A stretch of DNA of 26,071 bases from Ruminococcaceae bacterium UBA1438 (GTDB taxonomy: Bacteria > Bacillota > Clostridia > Oscillospirales > Acutalibacteraceae). Positions 12,120 through 19,068 of this stretch are shown here, piece by piece. The notes below the pieces were generated by a model. It did not search any database. It had not been told where the DNA came from and saw only the letters and a list, made by a program, of their open reading frames with translations. A program made the translations under genes and the position numbers. Each line of letters begins with the position of its first letter. Position 1 is the stretch's first letter. Where the stretch lies: contig DCTO01000066.1 of assembly GCA_002329285.1 (NCBI GenBank), forward strand, positions 2,936 through 29,006, written 5' to 3'.

Positions 12120-14587
12120 ACATTGTAAACAGCTTGACTCTCCGACACATTAAGAGCCACAAACGCCGTTCACTGTTAACGGTGCTGTCAATTATTGTTT
12201 CCGTCGCAATGGTAACTGCGGTGTTTACAACCGTTTTTTCCTTTGTCAGTTTCCTTAAGGATTCAACCCTTGCTTATGACGGAAGCTGGCAGGCTCAATT
12301 GATTTACGAAGAAGCGCCAGACCTTGCCGCGTTTCAAAGCGAGAATATGGAATACTATGCCGGCACACAGTTGTGTCAGTTCACCTATCAGAAGGATATA
12401 GAAAAGGCAAAGGCGTACTCGCAGATTGACGCGGTTGACGAAAACGTTGTCAAAATGCGGAATATCCACATAAAAGAAGGCGCGTTCCCGAAAAACAAAA
12501 ACGACCTTCTTATTACCGATAAGTATATTGAAAACAACAAGCTGGATTGGAAGGTCGGCGATACCGTCAGCCTTTACTGCAGCGATTACGCCACGGAAAA
12601 AGAATACTTTAAGGACTACACAATCTGCGGTATTGCAAAGGGCAATGTCAGCTTTTTTGACAAATGCGACGGCGTTACGGCAAAGCTTGAGGGCGCTGTA
12701 TCGTATGTAACTTTCAGTTATAAAACGCTTGACAAATCGTTTTATGACAAAGCCGAAGCGCTGCAAAAGAAAACGGGCGCAAAAAATATCTCTTATAATA
12801 CCGATTTACTCGATTATTCGGGCGTAAACAGAGGCAGCAGTACAATAAGAACGGTTAAAATTTTTACCTGCATTATTCTTGCTGTAATCGTTTTTGCTTC
12901 CGTGTTTATGATTTACGACAGCTTTGCCGTATCTTATCAGGAGCGTGAACGCTATCTGGGTATGCTCGCCTCGGTAGGAGCGACTAAAAAACAAAAGCGC
13001 TCGTCAATTTACTTTGAGGGCTTTATACTCGGCTTGGTGGGAATTCCGCTCGGAATTATTGCGGGATTTATAGGTATGGCGATTACCTTCAAGAGCATTG
13101 AGGAAGCGTTTATGTCAACCTTTGCAATACCTATTCAAGGCACATTAAACGTGCATTTCAGTCCGTACATCTTAATCGGCACTGTTGTTTTAAGTGCGCT
13201 TACAATTCTTATTTCCTGTTATATTCCTGCGTTCAGAGCGTCAAAAACAACACCTATAAATGCGATTAAAGGCACTAACACCGTTAAAGTGAAAAAGGCA
13301 AAGCGCCTGCGCGTTTCCAAGCTGACAAAGAAGCTTTACGGATTTGAAGGCGAGCTTGCGGTCAAAAACTTTAAGCGCAACGGCAGACGCAGCAGAACAA
13401 TAGTTTTTGCACTTGTTATGAGTGTAGTGTTGTTTATTTCGGTTACCAATTTCTCACAGCTTTTTACCTCTATGGTAGAGCTTGAAACGGGCGAACAAAA
13501 CGCCGATTTTCAGGTTTATTCAAAAATCGAGGATAAGAATGCCGTAAAGAAATACTTTGACGGTGCGGATATTGATGACTGCGTTTCATATCTGCAGACA
13601 AACAGTACTCTGAAGAATACTGACTTATTAACTGCAAACGCAAATAGTGCCTACAACAGCGAAGAAAAAAGCATCTATGTTTTTGTTATGGAAAACGAGA
13701 GATTTGACGATTATCTCAGAGCGCTTGGCGAAAAACCCGAGGGCTATCATAATACAGACAGCTTAAAAGCAATCGTTTTCAACCGGGTTACGGCTGCATC
13801 GGGTAAAATACATAAAAGCTACTCGGCATTTTCCGCAGACGCCGCAGGCAAAACGCTTGAATGTTATATCAATCAGATTGACGAAAATACGGGCGAGAAC
13901 AGTATTAAGCGTGATTTTAACGTAACTGCGGGCTTTATTACAGATAAAGAGTACAATGGCAGATTGTTTTTGCCGAAGTATATGAATTACCCCTCAATCA
14001 TACTTCCCGAGGATGCTATTTCGTCACTTCCCGTTGAACAAAATGGCTGTGTGTTTAATATTTTCGTTAAAGATTACAAACCTGCTATGGAAGCGGCAGA
14101 GTCATATTTTGAAAGCAAGGGAATAGCCTGTGAAATAGTGGATACAACCTCGCAGATTCAGGCGATTAACGCCGTCCTCCAAATTATGAAAGTATTTATT
14201 TACGGCTTTATCTCGCTGATTACGCTTATTGCAATTATCAATATTATCAACTCTATTTCCAACTCAATGAATGAGCGTAAAACAGAGTTCGCCATGCTTA
14301 AATCCGTGGGCGTTACGCCAAAGGGCTTTAAGAAAATGATTTACGTTGAGAGCCTGCGGTACGGCGCAAAGTCGCTGGTGTGGTCACTGCCGATAAGCAT
14401 AGGACTTCACGCGCTGATGTACTATGCGCTATCTAACGCAGAAGGTATGCAGATTCCATTTTCAACGAACTGGCAATATTACCTTTCAGCAATTCTTGCA
14501 GTATTTGTTATTGTTCTTATGTCGCTGCTTTATTCTGCAGACAAAATCAAAGACGATAACATTATTGAAAACTTAAAACACGATTAA
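12116..14587 (+). CDS. ABC transporter permease with two FtsX domains
   Basis: 823 residues with duplicated architecture. First half: membrane span about 18-43 (LLTVLSIIVSVAMVTAVFTT), extracellular region about 45-245, then three spans about 247-372 containing the FtsX signature region (YLGMLASVGATKKQ). Second half: span about 437-457, extracellular region about 460-690, three spans about 695-815, with the matching segment FAMLKSVGVTPKGF. This is the MacB/LolCE-like double FtsX form common in Firmicutes antimicrobial-peptide resistance and envelope-stress modules; BceB permeases have ten spans and a single large loop, so this is a relative of them. The substrate is probably a peptide or lipid at the outer face; it cannot be read from sequence. 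Confidence 0.9.
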   Translation: MNIVNSLTLRHIKSHKRRSLLTVLSIIVSVAMVTAVFTTVFSFVSFLKDSTLAYDGSWQAQLIYEEAPDLAAFQSENMEYYAGTQLCQFTYQKDIEKAKAYSQIDAVDENVVKMRNIHIKEGAFPKNKNDLLITDKYIENNKLDWKVGDTVSLYCSDYATEKEYFKDYTICGIAKGNVSFFDKCDGVTAKLEGAVSYVTFSYKTLDKSFYDKAEALQKKTGAKNISYNTDLLDYSGVNRGSSTIRTVKIFTCIILAVIVFASVFMIYDSFAVSYQERERYLGMLASVGATKKQKRSSIYFEGFILGLVGIPLGIIAGFIGMAITFKSIEEAFMSTFAIPIQGTLNVHFSPYILIGTVVLSALTILISCYIPAFRASKTTPINAIKGTNTVKVKKAKRLRVSKLTKKLYGFEGELAVKNFKRNGRRSRTIVFALVMSVVLFISVTNFSQLFTSMVELETGEQNADFQVYSKIEDKNAVKKYFDGADIDDCVSYLQTNSTLKNTDLLTANANSAYNSEEKSIYVFVMENERFDDYLRALGEKPEGYHNTDSLKAIVFNRVTAASGKIHKSYSAFSADAAGKTLECYINQIDENTGENSIKRDFNVTAGFITDKEYNGRLFLPKYMNYPSIILPEDAISSLPVEQNGCVFNIFVKDYKPAMEAAESYFESKGIACEIVDTTSQIQAINAVLQIMKVFIYGFISLITLIAIINIINSISNSMNERKTEFAMLKSVGVTPKGFKKMIYVESLRYGAKSLVWSLPISIGLHALMYYALSNAEGMQIPFSTNWQYYLSAILAVFVIVLMSLLYSADKIKDDNIIENLKHD

Positions 14588-14592
14588 CTTAA

Positions 14593-14618
14593 AAGGGATT
14601 GGTAAATACCAATCCCTT
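14593..14618 (+). terminator. Terminator of the two-component/ABC operon
   Basis: AAGGGATTGGTA (14593-14604) pairs perfectly with TACCAATCCCTT (14607-14618), loop AA. T-rich but interrupted tail. Confidence 0.8.
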
Positions 14619-15078
14619 ATGTGTTTATTTCATTGAAAATAATCGTTCTGCGATTTATAAGCCGATTTCTGGCAAAAAGTTTTGGTCTACGCTTGGGAAA
14701 TATGCGAATCAGCCGTTCAGTATCAAGTATATGTATTGTGCTTCGCTTCCGTTGTTTCTGTTCGCTAAAATAGGTTACCGTCACGCTTTTAACCCCTAAA
14801 ACGCCGAATCAGGTATAACTTACCTTAAGAACTCAAAACCGAGTCCCCAAAGCCTTGCAAACACTGATGAAAAAACTGCCAAAAGCGTGACTATATACCT
14901 CCTCATAAAGAAAAACGGTTTTCTTTTACAATTTGTATTATTATGCGCTCTTGAAAAAGTCATTATTTGGGTGGTCTCTTCGGGAATACAAGTATGTCTT
15001 GGTCTGTGTGTTATTTTTAGACAGCGGGATTACAGCATTTTTTGAATAATTGTAAATATATACGTACAGTATATTAAA
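14619..15078. other. Gene-poor stretch with a 112-bp inverted-repeat unit
   Basis: No supported gene. GTCACGCTTTT (14780-14790) and AAAAGCGTGAC (14881-14891) are perfect 11-bp inverted repeats bounding 112 bases, a possible miniature element, although no clear target-site duplication was seen. A 28-codon minus-strand frame (14820-14906) lies inside but is not supported. Confidence 0.4.
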
Positions 15079-15108
15079 ATACGGAAACAGAAAAAACTGT
15101 TTCCGTAT
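15079..15108 (-). terminator. Terminator hairpin beside a tRNA fragment
   Basis: AATACGGAAACAG and CTGTTTCCGTATT pair perfectly around A/T-rich loop bases. Same hairpin type as 6707-6738. Confidence 0.7.
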
Positions 15109-15111
15109 TTT

Positions 15112-15156
15112 TGGAGCTGGTGGCCGGACTCGAACCGGCGACCTGCGCATTACGAA
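15112..15156 (-). pseudogene. tRNA-Thr 3' half
   Basis: Minus strand: anticodon loop TTCGTAA and following stem, AGGTC, T-arm GCCGG-TTCGAGT-CCGGC, acceptor half CACCAGC, then TCCA. The 5' half is missing; upstream sequence after 15156 is unrelated. Its acceptor arm is complementary to GCTGGTG of the 5' halves at 18698-18750 and 19002-19054, so these look like parts of one split tRNA-Thr(CGT). Confidence 0.8.
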
Positions 15157-15409
15157 AAAGTCCTGAAACAGTTCGTATAGCGATATACAGCGGTCTTAAG
15201 CCGTTTTTATTATCCTTATTAGTGCTCAATTATTCAATCAGCGCTCTCTTTTGCTACGGCTTTCCGTTCGTAAATGGTCATTGAATGGTCATTTAATCAA
15301 AAAGAAGAAATCACAAGTACTTCTTTACAAGAAGGACCCGAACTCCGGATTGCAATCATACCCGTGCAAATATTTTACACAGAACAATTAAAAGCCTCTT
15401 GAAAGAATT
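15157..15409. other. Intergenic stretch, no gene
   Basis: No open frame of note. Around 15274-15292 the sequence AATGGTCATTGAATGGTC resembles AGTGGTCATTAGATGGTC at 6485-6502, perhaps a shared remnant of element ends. Confidence 0.35.
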
Positions 15410-15431
15410 AATCCCCGATTTCTCGGGGATT
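15410..15431 (-). terminator. Hairpin after the acetyltransferase cluster
   Basis: AATCCCCGA and TCGGGGATT pair perfectly. It stands about 60 bases beyond the end of the truncated GNAT gene and may close the minus-strand operon. Confidence 0.5.
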
Positions 15432-15489
15432 TGCATTGAGTAGGATTATAAAAAGAAAGCGGCTATAAACTGATGTTAATTATTCTTTC

Positions 15490-15765
15490 TTAATACAATT
15501 CGTCTGCGTTATTTAATCTATTGACTGACGAACCGCCGAGCATCAGCTCAATCGCGCCGATAGGTGTACTGTCCTCTTTAAGACAAACGGCGTAGGCTTC
15601 GGGTCCGCTCAGCACATTTCTGATTATTTCACGGCTCTCCTCAATATTTTGATGAGGCTTCCATCCTGCGGGCGGACCTATATCGGGGTCCTTTGCATAC
15701 CGGAATAAATCTTCCGCGTCATTTTCTTCCCAGCGGCGCAGAATTAAGCGCTTCGTTTTTAACAT
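15490..15765 (-). pseudogene. GNAT acetyltransferase, N-terminal half only
   Basis: 91 residues with an AAAGGAG ribosome site. [20 protein letters not shown] and [19 protein letters not shown] are the first strands of a RimJ/RimL-type N-acetyltransferase. The reading frame stops directly after NNADELY, where the family continues with the acetyl-CoA pyrophosphate loop (R/QxxGxG/A) and its C-terminal half. The acetyl-CoA site is thus missing and the protein is probably inactive. It lies 27 bases behind the CAT-like gene and is the last member of the minus-strand cluster. Truncation by recombination in this tRNA-scarred region is likely. Confidence 0.82.
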
Positions 15766-15792
15766 TTTTTCTCCTTTACAAATAGGAATTTG

Positions 15793-16416
15793 TTATCGTA
15801 ACTGGTTGATTTGGTTTTGTAGGTTCGCAAGAAATCTACCTGCATGAGCTCCATCCATCTGCGTATGATGAAATTGAAACGATATAGGCAAGTAAAACTT
15901 CAAACACTTTTTCTGATACTTTCCCCAAATGATAAAGGGATTATTGAAAATTCCACTGTTCATTCCAACGGCACCAGCAATCTCTGTATCAATAATTGCC
16001 GATGTACCAATGACCATACTTTCCTCGGACAAATCCCTATCTGTACAGCTTTCAGCAACTTGAGCGGTGTACTTCAGATACTCCCGATTAAAAACAGTCA
16101 GATCCGCTGATTGACTGATATCACAGGAATTCACTTCATTGTTTTTGTTCTTTACTATTGTATTAACAGCAATAGCATCATATTGGATCAACTTGTCTCC
16201 AACAGGAAGAATATAAAACTCTTTTATCGATGCAGCCGCTCTGCCTATGCAGTAATCCAGCAGCATATTAAATTTAAAATGCTTCTTTTTACTATATCTC
16301 ACCAGATTAGTCACATCCAAGGTCTTGAAAAAAGTAACCATTGGGTTTGGTGCGTTCATCCATAATTCATAAGCTGCGGCTCTTGTAGTATCTTGCGGCA
16401 GTATTTCTTTTGTCAT
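15793..16416 (-). CDS. Chloramphenicol acetyltransferase-like enzyme
   Basis: 207 residues. The motif FHHTQMDGAHAGRF (residues 182-195) holds the catalytic His184 and structural Asp188, spaced as in CAT (HHxxxDGxH). NPMVTFFKTLDVTN, FNMLLDYCIGRAAASI and the PISFQFHH strand follow the CAT fold, and the length equals the family's 205-220. These trimers transfer acetyl from acetyl-CoA to a hydroxyl of the acceptor. The sequence is of the divergent CatA-like group, so the acceptor may not be chloramphenicol. It stands 23 bases behind the double-GNAT gene. The start region is less GC-rich than its neighbours, which may point to a separate origin. Confidence 0.88.
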   Translation of the reverse strand: MTKEILPQDTTRAAAYELWMNAPNPMVTFFKTLDVTNLVRYSKKKHFKFNMLLDYCIGRAAASIKEFYILPVGDKLIQYDAIAVNTIVKNKNNEVNSCDISQSADLTVFNREYLKYTAQVAESCTDRDLSEESMVIGTSAIIDTEIAGAVGMNSGIFNNPFIIWGKYQKKCLKFYLPISFQFHHTQMDGAHAGRFLANLQNQINQLR

Positions 16417-16439
16417 CTTGTTCCCCCATAAATTCTGAT

Positions 16440-17333
16440 TTATCCAAACCTCATCGGTGTAAATCTGATTCCGTTTACGGTTTGCTCCTTGTCGGTGGGT
16501 ACGAAACCGAGCGCCTTATAAAACGGCACGCCGTACGGCGAGGAATTGAGCGTAATCGTTTCGCTCGGATAATCCTTTAATAAATTTCTGAACAAAGCCG
16601 TGCCGATACCCTGCCTGTGATAATTGTCGTCCACGAAGAAAAAGCAAATATGCCTTTTTTCTGCTCTGATTCCTATTGTGCCGATAAGCGTTTCACCGTA
16701 AAATGCTCCGTAGTATTCAATACCTGAAAGATAGTTTTCATCGTGCAGGCATTTCTTAAACTCTTCCGTTCCTTCGGGGGAATAATCAGGCGATTCATAT
16801 TCCAAAAAAACCTTCCATGCAAGCGCTAACGCTTCCAGAATTCTGTCATCTGCTATTCTTTCAATTTCAATGTTGTCCCCAAGTGCAAACCTCTTAACAT
16901 AAACTCTTGACGGCTCTCCGTCGATATCGTTCATCATATCAAGAAATTCAAAGCCGTATTTTTCATACAGTCCGATGTGATTAGTTGAAAGGTAAACAAC
17001 AGGGATGCCACGGCTTTTTGAAAGACGCTCAATCTCATCAAAAAGCAAACCTGCATATCGATGCCCGCGGTATTTCGGAAAGGTATAAACAAAGCCAACC
17101 CACGGTGTCAGGTCTGTCGGCTGGATGTCGTCCCGCTCTGCAAAGGTGCAGTGAGAAATCAAATCGTCGCCATCTGTGAGCAGCAGCACCTCAGAGCGCT
17201 CGCCCATCACGTCAAAAAACGTGTTTTCACTCAGTAGCCTGTGCAAAAAGGCGCTTGCTCGCCAATCGCTCTTTTTGATTTCCGCAAGCCAGTGTGCTTT
17301 TCTGTCGCTCTCAAAAAATTTGATTACTTTCAT
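16440..17333 (-). CDS. Tandem GNAT acetyltransferase
   Basis: 297 residues with two GNAT domains. The first (about 1-150) has the acetyl-CoA loop PKYRGHRYAGLLFDEIER and the downstream GLYEKYGFEF; the second (about 153-297) has DDNYHRQGIGTALFRNLL and VPFYKALGFVP. Double-GNAT proteins include small-molecule and mycothiol synthases, but nothing here specifies the substrate. The gene begins 12 bases after the TetR stop, so it is the first target in the repressor's operon. Detoxification by acetylation together with the CAT-like enzyme is a reasonable inference. Confidence 0.85.
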   Translation of the reverse strand: MKVIKFFESDRKAHWLAEIKKSDWRASAFLHRLLSENTFFDVMGERSEVLLLTDGDDLISHCTFAERDDIQPTDLTPWVGFVYTFPKYRGHRYAGLLFDEIERLSKSRGIPVVYLSTNHIGLYEKYGFEFLDMMNDIDGEPSRVYVKRFALGDNIEIERIADDRILEALALAWKVFLEYESPDYSPEGTEEFKKCLHDENYLSGIEYYGAFYGETLIGTIGIRAEKRHICFFFVDDNYHRQGIGTALFRNLLKDYPSETITLNSSPYGVPFYKALGFVPTDKEQTVNGIRFTPMRFG

Positions 17334-17345
17334 ACTGCCTCCGTA

Positions 17346-17969
17346 CTACTTTTTAACAAGTTCTCTGAATACAGTTTCCTTATCAAAATTGCCGTCAGAA
17401 AGCCCCGGAATTTCCTTGTATGCCTTACAAATTGACACGCTGAATTCCGTGAACAAGGCGCTGATTTCTTCATCGGTATAGGGACATTCGCCTGTTACAA
17501 TCAGCGTGGCAATACTGTACGCCACGAGCCATAAATCGCGGAAGTATTTATCTGCTGTGTCGCCGTCCATATGATAAATATGCATCAGCGACTCACGCAC
17601 CAAATCCTGTGAGAGTTTTAATCCGTCTATGGCACTTCCTTTAATTCCGTCAGGTGCGGTTAAAAAAAGATATTTGTAAAGTTCCTTTTCTTCTTTTGCA
17701 AAACGGATATAGTTCTGTCCGACGCCGAGAAAGGGAATTTCTGCTTTCAAACCATTTTTTACATACTCCTGATACAGGCTTTTTGCATAAAAGTATACTT
17801 CTTTTTTCAATTCGTCAACCGTATCGAAATAGGTAAAAAGCGGGCGGGAGGACACGCCGAGTCTTGCGCCTGCCTCACGGGCTGTCACGGCATTTATTCC
17901 TCTTTCTCGTGTAATATTAACAGCGGCTTCTATAATTTCTTCCTTCTGAAACTTTACTTTCGGTGGCAT
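17346..17969 (-). CDS. TetR-family repressor of the acetyltransferase cluster
   Basis: 207 residues. ATG 17969 is chosen for its AAGGAG seven bases upstream; the longer frame to 17996 overlaps the operators. N-terminal helix-turn-helix: GINAVTAREAGARLGVSSRP and LFTYFDTVDELKKEV (residues about 20-55). The C-terminal domain is the WHG-type found with small-molecule efflux or detoxification genes. It heads the transcript that continues with the acetyltransferases. A consensus promoter and two adjacent operator-like palindromes precede it, which suggests tight autorepression. Confidence 0.9.
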   Translation of the reverse strand: MPPKVKFQKEEIIEAAVNITRERGINAVTAREAGARLGVSSRPLFTYFDTVDELKKEVYFYAKSLYQEYVKNGLKAEIPFLGVGQNYIRFAKEEKELYKYLFLTAPDGIKGSAIDGLKLSQDLVRESLMHIYHMDGDTADKYFRDLWLVAYSIATLIVTGECPYTDEEISALFTEFSVSICKAYKEIPGLSDGNFDKETVFRELVKK

Positions 17970-17992
17970 ATGAATACTCCTTATGAACATTT

Positions 17993-18020
17993 GCAACAGT
18001 CGTTACGCAACACTTGTTAC
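17993..18020 (-). promoter_or_regulatory. Two adjacent operator-like half-palindromes
   Basis: On the minus strand GTAACAAGTGTTGC is followed directly by GTAACGACTGTTGC. Each is a quasi-palindrome of GTAAC and GTTGC with four bases between, and the 14-bp repeat lies between the -10 and the TetR start codon. Confidence 0.65.
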
Positions 18021-18028
18021 CTATCGTG

Positions 18029-18057
18029 ATTATACAACTATACATCTCTGTTGTCAA
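18029..18057 (-). promoter_or_regulatory. Consensus sigma-A promoter of the TetR-acetyltransferase operon
   Basis: TTGACA (18057-18052), 17-bp spacer, TATAAT (18034-18029) on the minus strand; both hexamers are perfect. Confidence 0.9.
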
Positions 18058-18092
18058 TACATATATCATTTTTGTTATGTAATAAAAGAAAA

Positions 18093-18119
18093 CCAAGGAA
18101 TGAATCTTCACTCCTTGCC
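18093..18119 (-). terminator. Terminator-like hairpin
   Basis: AAGGAATGA and TCACTCCTT pair with one mismatch; on the minus strand a TTTTCTTTT tract follows. It would insulate the TetR promoter from transcription arriving from the tRNA side. The 18120-18355 stretch next to it has no supported gene. Confidence 0.5.
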
Positions 18120-18358
18120 AAAATAAGTAAAATACACTTTTAAAAGAATTAGTGCCGTTTTTTGAAGATTTTTTACTGCTCAAGAACAGAGAAAAACGCA
18201 AATAATTTTAACTAATTTCATTTTGCATATACTTCATCATTTCAAATGTAATAGTTTGATAAAATGCAATTTTTACTGGTCAAGACAGATAATTGTTAAG
18301 GCAGAGGCTTTATGTTTTCTATTCCTACAATCAAACATCGGCTGATTACAAAGACCAA

Positions 18359-18389
18359 GGGAGGCAACCTTCTTTATGAAGTGCCTCCC
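18359..18389 (-). terminator. Strong hairpin at the 3' side of repeat copy B
   Basis: GGGAGGCA and TGCCTCCC arms (with an inner CTTC/GAAG extension on the minus strand). No long T run. Confidence 0.5.
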
Positions 18390-18409
18390 CAAGGGTGTCT
18401 GTTTTACTT

Positions 18410-18522
18410 TGGAGCCGGTGGTCGGACTCTCCTCTCAACTATCGAAAGGTCCACCGGACCTTTCTCCCAAATTTACCCAGCAGCAAACTGCACGGTAAAT
18501 TTGGAGTTCGTTTCTCGCCGGC
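18410..18522 (-). repeat. Structured tRNA-associated repeat, copy B
   Basis: Closely matches copy A at 6740-6853. On the minus strand: GCCGG, long bulged stem (18506-18464) with crown GCAG-TTTG-CTGC, the identical 9-bp GAAAGGTCC hairpin (18444-18464), then a tRNA-like end CCGAC-CACCGGC-TCCA. Here GCCGG can alternatively pair with the CCGGC of the acceptor-like end. The 3' flank repeats the first arm of the tRNA-Thr terminator hairpin, so the 3' end derives from a tRNA-Thr copy, whereas copy A has the flank of the fragment at 15112. Confidence 0.65.
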
Positions 18523-18531
18523 ATTATATTG

Positions 18532-18570
18532 AAAGCAAAACAGACACCGCGAGGGTGTCTGTTTTGCTTT
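18532..18570 (-). terminator. Terminator of the tRNA-Thr gene
   Basis: Perfect 17-bp stem (AAAGCAAAACAGACACC arm) beginning right behind the CCA end. Duplicate of 6863-6901. Confidence 0.8.
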
Positions 18571-18645
18571 GGAGCTACTGGTCGGACTCGAACCGACGGC
18601 CTGCGCATTACGAATGCGCTGCTCTACCAACTGAGCCACAGTAGC
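18570..18645 (-). tRNA. tRNA-Thr (anticodon CGT)
   Basis: Complete 76-base cloverleaf with encoded CCA: acceptor GCTACTG/CAGTAGC, D arm GCTCAGTTGGTAGAGC, anticodon stem GCGCA/TGCGC around loop TTCGTAA (anticodon CGT, codon ACG), T arm GTCGG-TTCGAGT-CCGAC. No promoter lies close upstream, so it is probably cut from a longer transcript that starts near 19060. It is the only intact tRNA in a locus full of tRNA pieces. Confidence 0.96.
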
Positions 18646-18680
18646 ATTTTATTAACTTTTTACATTCGGCTCAAACGAAG

Positions 18681-18755
18681 TGTATCCTTAACTACTTCCC
18701 GAGACCTGCGCATTACGAATGCGCTGCTCTACCAACTGAGCCACACCAGCAATTA
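18681..18755 (-). repeat. 75-bp direct repeat, copy 2, with tRNA-Thr 5' half
   Basis: Identical over 75 bases to 18985-19059. It contains (18698-18750, minus strand) acceptor half GCTGGTG, full D arm, full anticodon arm with CGT and AGGTC-TCGGG, and breaks in the T loop; the sequence then goes on with AAGTAGTTAAGGATACA. Confidence 0.92.
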
Positions 18756-18760
18756 TTCAA

Positions 18761-18982
18761 TTAAAACTCTATTGATGAATAAATAATTGCCTGTATTTCA
18801 GCACGATTAGCATCTGTAAGAATGTCTTTTTTGACCTTGATTACCGTCTTGTTTCTCACCAATGCTCCGCCTTGAAACGGATTGGTAAGAGAAACGCTAA
18901 ACTTAATATCACGGTTCTTCAAATAATCACATATTCGGTCGCATGTTATCTGATTATAGCCACTATATGCAATTTCTTTCAT
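18761..18982 (-). CDS. 73-residue protein of unknown function between two identical repeats
   Basis: ATG 18982 has AAGGA seven bases upstream, and this ribosome site is supplied by the end of the 75-bp repeat. The protein begins MKEIAYSGYNQITCDRICDY, then has alternating strand-like and helical stretches (IKFSVSLTNPF, NKTVIKVKKDI, ANRAEIQAIIYSS), with no signal or membrane span. No family was recognised. The codon content is plausible for a real gene. Its placement between two copies of a tRNA 5' half, ahead of an intact tRNA-Thr, would give a mixed tRNA/mRNA transcript. It may be a cassette gene or a remnant. Confidence 0.5.
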   Translation of the reverse strand: MKEIAYSGYNQITCDRICDYLKNRDIKFSVSLTNPFQGGALVRNKTVIKVKKDILTDANRAEIQAIIYSSIEF

Positions 18983-18984
18983 AA

Positions 18985-19059
18985 TGTATCCTTAACTACT
19001 TCCCGAGACCTGCGCATTACGAATGCGCTGCTCTACCAACTGAGCCACACCAGCAATTA
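18985..19059 (-). repeat. 75-bp direct repeat, copy 1, with tRNA-Thr 5' half
   Basis: Same content as 18681-18755; the tRNA part is 19002-19054. This copy has its own promoter (19069-19097), so it probably marks the original tRNA-Thr gene behind cinA, now broken in the T loop. Confidence 0.92.
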
Positions 19060-19068
19060 ACAATGACT

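Noticed and set aside
14820..14906. 28-codon minus-strand frame MRRYIVTLLAVFSSVFARLW
   Set aside because: Short, no separate ribosome site, inside an inverted-repeat unit; kept only as a note.
14941..15150. Minus-strand frame beginning MRRSPVRVRPPAPKIRK
   Set aside because: The start is a translated tRNA 3' end and terminator, a typical false gene.
18170..18290. Two similar segments around TTTTTACTG.TCAAGA, about 100 bases apart
   Set aside because: Only about 20 bases of imperfect similarity in AT-rich DNA; no structure or gene attached.
18439..18639. Minus-strand frame starting MAQLVEQRIRNAQAVGSSPT
   Set aside because: It is the sense translation of tRNA-Thr and the following repeat, with no ribosome site.
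18312..18644. Plus-strand frames ending in peptides such as NRRPAHYECAALPTEPQ
   Set aside because: They are antisense translations of the tRNA-Thr gene, its terminator and the structured repeat; a known kind of artefact.
18872..19060. Plus-strand frame with tail ITNALLYQLSHTSN
   Set aside because: The tail is the antisense of the tRNA 5' half; the rest is opposite the better supported minus ORF 18761-18982.
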